Program-made: the position numbers and the translations under genes | Source of the DNA: Firmicutes bacterium UBA5496 | GTDB taxonomy: Bacteria > Bacillota > Proteinivoracia > UBA4975 | Reading direction: 5' to 3' | Assembly: GCA_002427015.1 (NCBI GenBank) | Contig: DIPE01000082.1 | Location: 18,190 to 30,764 of the forward strand | Length of the DNA stretch: 12,575 bases | The notes under the pieces: model-generated | Told to the model about the DNA's origin: nothing | Database searches by the model: none | The model's input: only the letters and a program-made list of their open reading frames with translations | Shown: piece by piece, positions 1 to 6,362 of the stretch | Numbering within the stretch: the first letter of the stretch is position 1 | Layout: every line of letters starts with the position of its first letter

Positions 1-306
1 TGGATGGTGGTCAACTGTTTTCGTCCCTTTACTGCCGATGTGGCAGGAATCATCGCTACAGCCGGTTGGATTGAGGCAAAGTCCGGACTGCAGATTACTG
101 CCCTGGTGAACAACAGCAACTTGGGCAGGGAAACCACCGTGGAGCATGTCCGCCAGGGAGCGGCCATTGTCAACCAGGCCGCTGCGCAAATGGGGGCGCA
201 TGTGCCCTACCACTGTTGCCGTCCCCGCCTTATCTCTCAACTCCCGGAATTCCAGGATAAGCTGTTCGCCATGGAACTAAGTTTGTTCCCGGCAGATATC
301 ACATAG
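1..306 (+). CDS. P-loop nucleotide-binding protein (ParA/CobQ/MinD-like), C-terminal part
   Basis: The reading frame is open from the first base of the window and stops at 304-306, so the N-terminus, including any P-loop, lies outside. The visible 101 residues contain the stretch VNCFRPFT and then a segment SGLQITALVNNSNL. In ParA/CobQ/MinD-fold ATPases such a segment near the C-terminus ends a beta strand with an Asn that contacts the base. I recall similar proteins encoded just ahead of ferredoxin-dependent 2-oxoacid oxidoreductase genes in Clostridia. The next gene starts only 16 bases downstream with its own GGAGG, so the ATPase is probably the first or an early gene of the same operon. 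A role in assembly or iron-sulfur loading of the oxidoreductase is possible but is inference. The family assignment is moderately sure because the diagnostic Walker motifs are not visible. Confidence 0.6.
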   Translation, partial: WMVVNCFRPFTADVAGIIATAGWIEAKSGLQITALVNNSNLGRETTVEHVRQGAAIVNQAAAQMGAHVPYHCCRPRLISQLPEFQDKLFAMELSLFPADIT

Positions 307-322
307 TGAAGGAGGTTTTCTC

Positions 323-526
323 GTGCCCAAGGTAGAGTTTGACCGCGAGCGTTGCAAGGGTTGCGAACTTTGTGTCAGTGTCTGTCCCACCAAGATCATC
401 CTCATGGATGAGAAGATCAACAAGAAGGGTTACAAAGTGGCCACTGTCCATGAAATGGACAAATGCATCGGTTGCGCCTCATGTGCCCGGACCTGTCCCG
501 ACACTGTCATCAAAGTATACAAATAG
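323..526 (+). CDS. korD: 2-oxoacid:ferredoxin oxidoreductase, delta subunit (2x[4Fe-4S] ferredoxin)
   Basis: This 67-residue protein is a bacterial-type ferredoxin subunit that passes electrons from the TPP site of the oxidoreductase to free ferredoxin in the cytoplasm. Two CX2CX2CX3CP motifs are visible: Cys11, 14, 17 and 21, and Cys48, 51, 54 and 58. All eight ligands for two [4Fe-4S] clusters are present. The GTG start is chosen because GGAGG at 311-315 lies seven bases upstream and there is no in-frame ATG before the first cluster. It is the first of four consecutive subunit genes in the order delta-alpha-beta-gamma, which is usual for KOR/VOR-type enzymes in Firmicutes. The function as a subunit is well supported; the substrate of the complex is not decided by this subunit. 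Confidence 0.92.
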   Translation: MPKVEFDRERCKGCELCVSVCPTKIILMDEKINKKGYKVATVHEMDKCIGCASCARTCPDTVIKVYK

Positions 527-546
527 CATAAGAAGGAGGTTATTAA

Positions 547-1605
547 ATGGCCAAACAACTTATGAAGGGTAATGAGGCCATCGGCGAAGCTGCCGTCCAG
601 GCAGGCTGCCGCTATTTCTTTGGCTATCCCATTACCCCCCAGAACGAAGTGCCCGAATACATGTCCAGGCGTCTGCCTGAAGTGGGCGGCGTGTTTTTGC
701 AGGCAGAAAGCGAAGTAGCGGCAATCAATATGGTCTATGGCGCCGCCGGCGCAGGCGCACGCGTCATGACTTCTTCTTCCAGCCCCGGCATCAGCCTCAA
801 ACAAGAGGGTATTTCCTATATTGCCGGCTCTGAACTGCCCTGCGTCATCATCAACATCATCCGCGGAGGCCCCGGCCTCGGCGGCATTCAGCCCGCTCAG
901 TCCGACTACTTCCAAGCCACCAAGGGCGGCGGCCATGGGGACTACAACTTGTTTGTCTTCGCCCCTGCCAGCGTCCAGGAAATGGTGGACCTGATTATGG
1001 AATCCTTCGACATCGCAGACTACTACCGCAACCCTGTTATGATCATGGGTGACGGCACCTTGGGTCAAATGATGGAGCCTGTAGAATTTAAGCCTGTCAA
1101 GAAGAGAGACTTGCCTCCCAAGGATTGGGCTACCACCGGCTGTGTCGGCCGTGAGCACAACATCATAAACTCGTTGGCCCTGGTGGCTGAAAACCTGGAA
1201 AGACATAACTGGAAACTGCAAGAAAAATATAAGCAGATGAAAGAAAATGAACAGCGCTGGGAACTGTATAAAACCGAAGACGCCGAGTTGGTCATGGTAG
1301 CCTATGGCACCACCGCCCGCATTGTCAAGAGCGTTGTCAACAAGCTGCGGGAGCAGGGAATCAAAGCTGGTTTGTTAAGGCCTATCACCATCTTCCCCTA
1401 CCCGGAAAAGGCCTTCGCCTTGTTGCCTGATTCCGTCAAAGCATTCCTGACTGTGGAAATGAGCGCCGGCCAGATGGTCCAAGACGTGCGCTTGGCCGTC
1501 AACGGCAAGTGCCCTGTCCATTTCTGTGGCAGAACCGGCGGTATCATTCCCACCCCCGCAGAAATCACCAAAGTCGCTATGGAAATTATGGGAGGTGAGC
1601 GGTAA
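547..1605 (+). CDS. vorB: 2-oxoacid:ferredoxin oxidoreductase, alpha subunit (VorB/KorA type)
   Basis: The 352-residue product is the alpha subunit, which carries the pyrimidine-binding half of the TPP site and the transketolase C-terminal-like domain. The signature GYPITP is at residues 26-31, where Thr30 corresponds to the conserved Thr near the cofactor. It is followed by the conserved AESEVAAINMVYGAA and SSSPG-SLKQEG blocks. The length matches the alpha subunit of four-subunit enzymes rather than the fused pyruvate oxidoreductases. The start at 547 has AAGGAGGT at 533-540. Sequences of this type are usually named VorB (3-methyl-2-oxobutanoate) or KorA (2-oxoglutarate) in Clostridia. The substrate, whether 2-oxoglutarate, branched-chain 2-oxoacids or another, cannot be settled from sequence. 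The stop overlaps the start of the beta gene by one base (TAATG), which suggests translational coupling. Confidence 0.9.
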   Translation: MAKQLMKGNEAIGEAAVQAGCRYFFGYPITPQNEVPEYMSRRLPEVGGVFLQAESEVAAINMVYGAAGAGARVMTSSSSPGISLKQEGISYIAGSELPCVIINIIRGGPGLGGIQPAQSDYFQATKGGGHGDYNLFVFAPASVQEMVDLIMESFDIADYYRNPVMIMGDGTLGQMMEPVEFKPVKKRDLPPKDWATTGCVGREHNIINSLALVAENLERHNWKLQEKYKQMKENEQRWELYKTEDAELVMVAYGTTARIVKSVVNKLREQGIKAGLLRPITIFPYPEKAFALLPDSVKAFLTVEMSAGQMVQDVRLAVNGKCPVHFCGRTGGIIPTPAEITKVAMEIMGGER

Positions 1606-2351
1606 TGCAAGTCGTATTTCAACGCCCCTCAGCCTTGTCAGATAAACACACCCACTATTGTCCCGGATGCACCCACGGCATCATTCACAGGCTGGTAGCC
1701 GAGGCAATCGATGAGCTGGATGTGCGGGAAAAGACAATCGGGGTAGCCTCCGTAGGCTGCTCTGTACTGGCATACGAATATTTCAATTGTGACATGCAGC
1801 AGGCCGCCCATGGCCGGGCGCCGGCAGTGGCCACAGGCATCAAGCGGGTTCATCCCGACAAAGTCGTCTTTACCTACCAGGGCGACGGCGACTTGGCCTC
1901 AATCGGCATGGCCGAAATTGTCCACGCAGCCGCCCGGGGAGAAAAGATTACCACTATTTTTGTCAATAACACCATCTACGGCATGACCGGCGGCCAGATG
2001 GCCCCCACTTCCTTGGTGGGCCAAAAGACCACCACTTCCCCCTTTGGCCGCAAGGCTGAACACTGCGGATATCCCATTAAGATTGCCGAGCTCCTTTCCA
2101 CCTTGCAGGGAGCGGTCTCTGTGGCCAGAGTATCCGTCCACGATGTGCCCAACATCATCAAGGCCAAGAAGGCCATCAAGAAGGCCTTTGAAGTGCAGCT
2201 CAGCGGCGCCGGCTTCTCCATCGTCGAAGTGCTGTCCACCTGTCCCACCAACTGGGGCAAGCCTCCCCTTGAAGCCCTGAAGTGGCTTAAGGAAAACATG
2301 ATTCCCTATTACCCCTTAGGGGAATACCGCACTCCTGAGGAGGTGAAATAA
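1605..2351 (+). CDS. korB: 2-oxoacid:ferredoxin oxidoreductase, beta subunit (TPP-binding)
   Basis: The 248-residue product is the beta subunit that binds the diphosphate of thiamine pyrophosphate through Mg2+. The TPP motif is clear: GDGD at residues 93-96 and VNN at 120-122, followed by YGMTGGQ at 125-131. The N-terminal CPGC motif at 19-22 together with Cys52 fits the Cys ligands of the beta-subunit [4Fe-4S] cluster. The start codon overlaps the alpha stop codon (TAATG), and GGAGGTGAG lies directly upstream inside the alpha gene. Length and motifs match KorB-type subunits; no C-terminal extension is present. The subunit assignment is firm, the substrate is not. Confidence 0.92.
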   Translation: MQVVFQRPSALSDKHTHYCPGCTHGIIHRLVAEAIDELDVREKTIGVASVGCSVLAYEYFNCDMQQAAHGRAPAVATGIKRVHPDKVVFTYQGDGDLASIGMAEIVHAAARGEKITTIFVNNTIYGMTGGQMAPTSLVGQKTTTSPFGRKAEHCGYPIKIAELLSTLQGAVSVARVSVHDVPNIIKAKKAIKKAFEVQLSGAGFSIVEVLSTCPTNWGKPPLEALKWLKENMIPYYPLGEYRTPEEVK

Positions 2352-2353
2352 CA

Positions 2354-2887
2354 ATGGCTGAAATGATCTTTGCTGGTTTTGGCGGTCAGGGCGTCATGTC
2401 CATGGGCATGATGGTAGCCTACGCAGGCATGATCGAAGAAAAAAACGTGTCCTGGATTCCCTCCTACGGTCCGGAAATGAGGGGCGGCACCGCCAACTGC
2501 GCCGTTGTTGTCACCGCCGACGAAATCGGTTCACCCATTATCACCGAACCCGATGTAGTAGTGGCTATGAACCTTCCTTCCATGACCAAGTTTGAGCCCA
2601 TGCTCAAACCCGGCGGAATGTTGATCTATAACTCCTCCCTCATCGAAAGGGAAGGCGGCAGGGATGACATCACTGTCATCGCCGTGCCCGCCAACGACCT
2701 AGCCAGTGAACTGGGCAACACCAGGGTAGCCAACATGATCGTCATGGGTACCTTGCTGGCCAAGACCAAGGTTGTGGGCATCGATTCCATCAAAAAGGCC
2801 CTGCGCCAGGTCCTGCCAGTCCATCGCCATGACCTGCTGGGTGTAAACGAAGATGCAATGAAGCGAGGAGCTGAGTACGTAAAATAG
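2354..2887 (+). CDS. korC: 2-oxoacid:ferredoxin oxidoreductase, gamma subunit
   Basis: The 177-residue product matches the gamma subunit (domain III family) of 2-oxoacid:acceptor oxidoreductases. The glycine-rich start GFGGQG is at residues 8-13, followed by SYGPEMRGGTANC, the family hallmark. GAGGAGGTG at 2337-2345 is the ribosome binding site and lies in the end of the beta gene, only two bases separating the two reading frames. This is the last gene of the operon. Its final six codons and stop form the left arm of a long perfect stem-loop described separately, so the end of the protein and the transcript-end structure are encoded by the same bases. Confidence 0.92.
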   Translation: MAEMIFAGFGGQGVMSMGMMVAYAGMIEEKNVSWIPSYGPEMRGGTANCAVVVTADEIGSPIITEPDVVVAMNLPSMTKFEPMLKPGGMLIYNSSLIEREGGRDDITVIAVPANDLASELGNTRVANMIVMGTLLAKTKVVGIDSIKKALRQVLPVHRHDLLGVNEDAMKRGAEYVK

Positions 2888-2927
2888 GAAGAGGCCGTAA
2901 GGCCTCTTCCTATTTTACGTACTCAGC
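2870..2927 (+). terminator. Long perfect stem-loop at the end of the oxidoreductase operon
   Basis: Arms at 2870-2896 and 2901-2927 are perfectly complementary over 27 bases around a GTAA loop. The inner part (AAAATAGGAAGAGGCC, loop, then GGCCTCTTCCTATTTT) has the shape of a rho-independent terminator with A- and T-runs on both sides, so it could work in both directions. The outer eleven base pairs extend into the korC coding region (its stop codon is 2885-2887) and are longer than termination needs. Termination is likely; the reason for the extra perfect arms is unknown. Confidence 0.8.
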
Positions 2928-3022
2928 CCGCATTGCCGGGGACGTACCTTTTTGTCGCAATTATTAACTTAGGATTACTATTTGCCAGGTATTTCCGCTA
3001 TAATATCCCTGGAGGTGGAATG

Positions 3023-3451
3023 ATGATAAGAACCATGAAAATTGAGGATTATCAAAGGGTTTATACACTGTGGTCGGGGACCAAGGGAATGGGCCTCCGC
3101 AGCCTTGATGACTCTAAAGAGGGTATTGAGCGCTTTCTCCGGCGCAATCCGACAACCTGTTTTGTGGCGGAGGCGGATGGGGAAATTGCCGGGGCCATTA
3201 TCTGCGGTCACGATGGCCGCAGGGGATACATATATCACACGGCAGTGAAGGAAAGCCTCCGGGGCCAGGGGCTCGGCAAGCAATTGGCAAACAGCGCCAT
3301 TGCCGCCCTGCAGGCTGAAGGCATTACAAGATGCGGCTTGTTCGTGTTTGCGGAAAACCAGGGAGGCAAGAATTTTTGGCTGTCCCAGGGCTGGGTCACC
3401 CGGCCGGACCTGGTGTATTTTAACCTGCCCCTGCAGACAGATAATAAGTAA
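3023..3451 (+). CDS. GNAT family N-acetyltransferase
   Basis: The protein (142 residues from 3023) has the acetyl-CoA-binding motif RGQGLG at residues 80-85, preceded by the beta strand GYIYHTAV and followed by the helix and the FW...GW pattern of the GNAT fold. Family members transfer an acetyl group from acetyl-CoA to an amine; the substrate here is unknown. Two consecutive ATGs occur at 3020 and 3023. GGAGGTG at 3011-3017 is five bases from the second but only two from the first, so 3023 is preferred. The frame continues upstream to an ATG at 2933, but that part lies outside the ribosome site, has no family similarity and starts just beyond the operon terminator. The gene is followed by a metallopeptidase gene 63 bases downstream. 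Confidence 0.88.
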   Translation: MIRTMKIEDYQRVYTLWSGTKGMGLRSLDDSKEGIERFLRRNPTTCFVAEADGEIAGAIICGHDGRRGYIYHTAVKESLRGQGLGKQLANSAIAALQAEGITRCGLFVFAENQGGKNFWLSQGWVTRPDLVYFNLPLQTDNK

Positions 3452-3514
3452 AAGTCCTTCCCTGGGAACGGCGATATTTCCACGGAAAATGGATAGAGTA
3501 AGACGGGTGATAAT

Positions 3515-4588
3515 ATGCGGGAGAAGATAATTGAGCATTTTCAAGTTCTCGCTGCCATAGACAGCCCTTCCGGCAAGGAAAGGGAGTTGGCGGATAAGCT
3601 GGCCGTCCTGCTGCACGGCCTGGGATTTTCCCTGAGGCGGGATTCACAAGGCAGCATCATTGCCTCCCGGGGACAGGGTGAGCCCTTGCTCCTATGCTGT
3701 CATCTGGACACTGTGGAGAGCACCGTCGGCCTGGAGCTGAAGATTGAAGGGGATTATATCAAAAGCGGCGGCAGCACCATCCTGGGCGCCGATGACAAGG
3801 CTGGGATTGCCATAATCCTGGCAACCCTGGAAAACCTGGACTGTCAGCCGGCCTTGGAACTGGTCTTTTCAGTGCAGGAGGAAAAGGGCATGGAGGGGAC
3901 CAAGGCCTTTAAGCCTGAAGACCTCAGGGCCAAATGGGGGCTGGTGCTGGATGCAGGTGAGCCCGTGGGAGCAGTAATCAACCAGGCGCCGGGGGAGACA
4001 GAAATGGAAATCGTCATCCACGGCCGGGGAGCCCATGCCGCCGCAAACCCTGAAGCAGGCATCGATGCCATCCGCCTGGCAGCCCGCTTTATTGACCGCC
4101 TGCCCCCTCACCGCATTAGCGAGGGTTCCACTTTTAATCTGGGTGTAATTCAAGGGGGAAAGGCGACCAACACCATCTGTCCCCGGGTGCAAATGCTGGG
4201 CGAGATCCGCAGCTTTGAAGATTCCCAGCGTGTCCGCATCGCCGCTGAATTGGAAAGCTTGCTGAGGAATGCCTTGGCTGGCAGCGGCGGCCGCTACGAC
4301 TTCCGCTGCCGGGACAGCTATTCCGGCTACCTGGTTGAAGATGACCACGGGATCATCGGGCTGCTGCAAAGGTCTGCCGCTCCCCTGGGCATTCAGGTGG
4401 ATGTTCATTCCCGCTTTGCCGGCAGTGACGCCAATATTCTCAATGGCTTGGGGATTGCAGTTGTCAACCTGGGTTTGGGAGTGGAAGGCAATCACAGCTT
4501 TGAGGAACGAGTCTCAATTGCCGCCATGGAAATGATGGCGGCCTGGCTGGAAAAGATCTTAAAGGAATGGTGTCATGACCGGGCTTAA
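3515..4588 (+). CDS. M20 family metallopeptidase (PepT-like)
   Basis: The 357-residue product belongs to the M20 zinc peptidases, cytoplasmic di- or tripeptidases or related amidohydrolases. The metal and catalytic residues can be seen in order: His63 and Asp65 (CHLDT), the GADDKAG block with Asp93/Asp94, Glu122-Glu123 (QEEKG), Asp146 (LDAGE) and a C-terminal His327 (GNHSFEE). The central part (GRGAHAAANPEAG) is the dimerisation insert. The pattern resembles peptidase T-like proteins of Firmicutes; substrate specificity is not readable. The ATG at 3515 has only a weak GGGTGA upstream. The gene overlaps the following DUF3866 gene by 14 bases, indicating coupled translation. Confidence 0.88.
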   Translation: MREKIIEHFQVLAAIDSPSGKERELADKLAVLLHGLGFSLRRDSQGSIIASRGQGEPLLLCCHLDTVESTVGLELKIEGDYIKSGGSTILGADDKAGIAIILATLENLDCQPALELVFSVQEEKGMEGTKAFKPEDLRAKWGLVLDAGEPVGAVINQAPGETEMEIVIHGRGAHAAANPEAGIDAIRLAARFIDRLPPHRISEGSTFNLGVIQGGKATNTICPRVQMLGEIRSFEDSQRVRIAAELESLLRNALAGSGGRYDFRCRDSYSGYLVEDDHGIIGLLQRSAAPLGIQVDVHSRFAGSDANILNGLGIAVVNLGLGVEGNHSFEERVSIAAMEMMAAWLEKILKEWCHDRA

Positions 4589-5672
4589 CCTGAGGCCTGC
4601 CACTGTGGAAGCTATAGTCCAAGAGACTGGCAAAGCACAGGTCCTAACCGTCAGCGTGGGCGAAAACAGGGCAAGGGCAGTTAACTACCTGGAACTGGGG
4701 GAAAGGGTGGAGGCAGGGCAGCAGGTTGTGGTCAACACTACTGCTGTTGACATGAACTTAGGCAGCGGCGGCTGCCATTTTGTCATTCCTGCCCAGGCTC
4801 AAATGCACAAAGGCTGGGGGCACCTGATGAAGCTGCGCTATACCCCATTGCAGCTGCGGGTTAATTCTGCGGAAGAGCAGGACAGCCCCTGGCATCATCT
4901 TTTTCAGGATGCCGGGGGCCTGGAAGGGGCGCCGGTGCTTGCCGCTGAACTCCACAGCATGGTGGCTCCCCTGGCGCTGGCCTTAAGGGCCCTTAATCCC
5001 GCGGCCCGGATAGTCTATGTGGCCACAGAAGGGGGGGCGCTGCCGGCAGCTTTCAGCCGCAACACCGCGGTCCTCAAAGAACTGGGGGTCATTTCCCGGG
5101 TGATAACAGCCGGCCACGCCTTTGGCGGCGATTTGGAGACAATCAATATCTTTACCGGCCTGCAGGCGGCGGGCAGGGTGGCAAGGGCGGATTACGTCAT
5201 TGCCGCCATGGGGCCGGGGATTGCCGGCACCGGGACGGTGTATGGCTTTTCCGGCATGGAGCAGGGCACTGTTCTCCAGGCTGCTTACGCCCTGGGGGGG
5301 CAGGCTATACTGGTTCCCCGCATTGGCTTTGCCGATAGCCGCCAGCGTCACCGGGGCATCAGCCATCACAGCCTGACAGTGCTGACCCGGGCTTACCTGG
5401 GCCCGGTTTGGGTGCCTTTGCCCCTGTTGCCGCAGGCGAAAAACAAGGCAATTTGGAACCAAGCTCGGGGGCTCCCTAAGCGCTGCCGCAGGCGCTGGCT
5501 GGATGGAAGCTTCATTGCCCAAATTGCAGAAGAGCATCCAGATCTTTTCGCCAGCATGGGCCGCAGTTACCGGCAAAACCCCGAATTCTTCATGGCTCTG
5601 GGGGCAGCCGCTCGTCTGGCGGTGAATTTGGACAGGTCTAAAACCCTGTTTAGGCGCATAGCTATTAAGTAG
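4575..5672 (+). CDS. DUF3866 family protein
   Basis: The 365-residue product matches, from memory of the family, the DUF3866 proteins of Firmicutes and Actinobacteria, whose function is unknown. Recognisable blocks are GHLMKLRYTPLQ at residues 82-93, GHAFGGDLE at 180-188, GPGIAGTG at 213-220 and RHRGISHH at 258-265. No signal peptide or transmembrane segment is obvious, so a cytoplasmic location is likely. The start codon lies inside the end of the M20 gene with AAAGGA eight bases upstream. It is followed closely by spoIIM. The recurring neighbourhood with M20 and SpoIIM genes, as I recall it from Clostridia, hints at a sporulation link, but no catalytic site can be named. Confidence 0.8.
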   Translation: MTGLNLRPATVEAIVQETGKAQVLTVSVGENRARAVNYLELGERVEAGQQVVVNTTAVDMNLGSGGCHFVIPAQAQMHKGWGHLMKLRYTPLQLRVNSAEEQDSPWHHLFQDAGGLEGAPVLAAELHSMVAPLALALRALNPAARIVYVATEGGALPAAFSRNTAVLKELGVISRVITAGHAFGGDLETINIFTGLQAAGRVARADYVIAAMGPGIAGTGTVYGFSGMEQGTVLQAAYALGGQAILVPRIGFADSRQRHRGISHHSLTVLTRAYLGPVWVPLPLLPQAKNKAIWNQARGLPKRCRRRWLDGSFIAQIAEEHPDLFASMGRSYRQNPEFFMALGAAARLAVNLDRSKTLFRRIAIK

Positions 5673-5683
5673 CCTAAACAGGG
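5644..5683 (+). promoter_or_regulatory. 12-bp stem-loop across the DUF3866 stop and next to the spoIIM ribosome site
   Basis: Bases 5644-5655 (CCCTGTTTAGGC) and 5672-5683 (GCCTAAACAGGG) are perfect inverted repeats around a 16-base loop. The left arm is coding sequence of the DUF3866 gene, and the stop codon (5670-5672) lies at the edge of the right arm. The right arm borders directly on the G-rich ribosome site of spoIIM (5684-5690). No T-run follows, so termination is unlikely. The structure could hold spoIIM translation low until ribosomes finishing DUF3866 melt it, but this is inference. Confidence 0.5.
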
Positions 5684-5696
5684 GGGGAGGTCAAAA

Positions 5697-6335
5697 GTGG
5701 GACTGCGGCAGTTATTTTTCTTTCCCAGGGAATATCAAAAGGTGTTTCGTGTTTCCGTCATAATCCTGCTGGCTGCCCTTACCTTTGGCTTGGTTTTCGG
5801 CTCGGTCTATGTAGGCTATATGGATTACTATGCCTTGGAAGAACTGGAAAACGGCTTGGATTACTTTCTCCAGATAACTGATGAAGGCGGGCAGGTCACC
5901 CGGGCCAAGATTGCCACCAACTCTCTCAACACCAACGGCCTCTTTATTTTATACACAGTAATCTGCGGACTGGCTGTCATCGGCCTGCCCCTGGTGGTGG
6001 TGATGGTGGGCTTCAGAGGCGCCTTGCTGGGCTTTACCACAGGTTACCTGGTGCAGCGCCTGGCCTGGAAGGGTGTCTTTTTTGTCTTAATTACGCTCCT
6101 GCCCTTTGCCATTATTAATGTCCTTGTCTCTCTCTTTTCCGCTGCCACCGCCATGACTTTCAGCTGGATTATCATCAAAAAAGTATTCGGGGGCCGGGAT
6201 CACAATCCTACCCCGATTCTGGGCTACTTAGGCCTGCAGCTTACGGCCTTTCTGGTCATGTTTTTGCTGGCCCTGCTGGAAGCCGGCACTGTCCCCTGGC
6301 TCTTTGCCCGGATGTTGCCCTGGGCGCTAAAGTAA
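5697..6335 (+). CDS. spoIIM: Stage II sporulation protein M
   Basis: The 212-residue integral membrane protein fits SpoIIM in length and layout. It has a first membrane helix at about residues 18-41, an extracytoplasmic segment with NSLNTNG, then helices at about 82-105, 118-150 and 185-205. In Bacillus, SpoIIM recruits SpoIIP and SpoIID at the asymmetric septum to remove peptidoglycan during engulfment of the forespore. The GTG start at 5697 follows a GGGGAGG ribosome site with a six-base gap. It is the last gene of a tight M20-DUF3866-SpoIIM group and faces the transhydrogenase operon tail to tail, with a terminator in between. In many Firmicutes a xerD-like recombinase gene follows spoIIM; here it does not. 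Confidence 0.88.
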   Translation: MGLRQLFFFPREYQKVFRVSVIILLAALTFGLVFGSVYVGYMDYYALEELENGLDYFLQITDEGGQVTRAKIATNSLNTNGLFILYTVICGLAVIGLPLVVVMVGFRGALLGFTTGYLVQRLAWKGVFFVLITLLPFAIINVLVSLFSAATAMTFSWIIIKKVFGGRDHNPTPILGYLGLQLTAFLVMFLLALLEAGTVPWLFARMLPWALK

Positions 6336-6360
6336 AAGCCGCGGAGACCCGCGGCTTTTA
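6333..6360. terminator. Bidirectional terminator between spoIIM and pntB
   Basis: Arms TAAAAGCCGCGG (6333-6344) and CCGCGGCTTTTA (6349-6360) pair perfectly around an AGAC loop. A GC-rich stem with a T-run follows on both strands. It sits between two converging genes, starting in the spoIIM stop codon and ending two bases from the pntB stop, so it can end both transcripts. Confidence 0.9.
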
Positions 6361-6362
6361 GA

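Noticed and set aside
430..1221. A 263-codon minus-strand frame opposite the oxidoreductase alpha gene
   Set aside because: It lies wholly across the conserved delta and alpha genes. Its sequence looks like a translated antisense strand and it has no ribosome site.
2982..3004. TTGCCA followed by TATAAT as a promoter for the acetyltransferase
   Set aside because: The spacer is only 11 bases. The start of transcription predicted from the TATAAT would fall on the ribosome site itself. A promoter somewhere in 2928-3000 is likely but cannot be placed.
2933..3022. N-terminal extension of the acetyltransferase from the ATG at 2933
   Set aside because: There is no ribosome site before 2933 and no GNAT-like sequence in the extension. 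A good GGAGGTG precedes the start at 3023.
2978..3616. A 212-codon minus-strand frame opposite the acetyltransferase
   Set aside because: The plus-strand GNAT motif and ribosome site are clear; the antisense product has no recognisable feature.
3869..4495. A 208-codon minus-strand frame opposite the M20 peptidase
   Set aside because: It is a shadow of a gene with all metal-ligand motifs in place.
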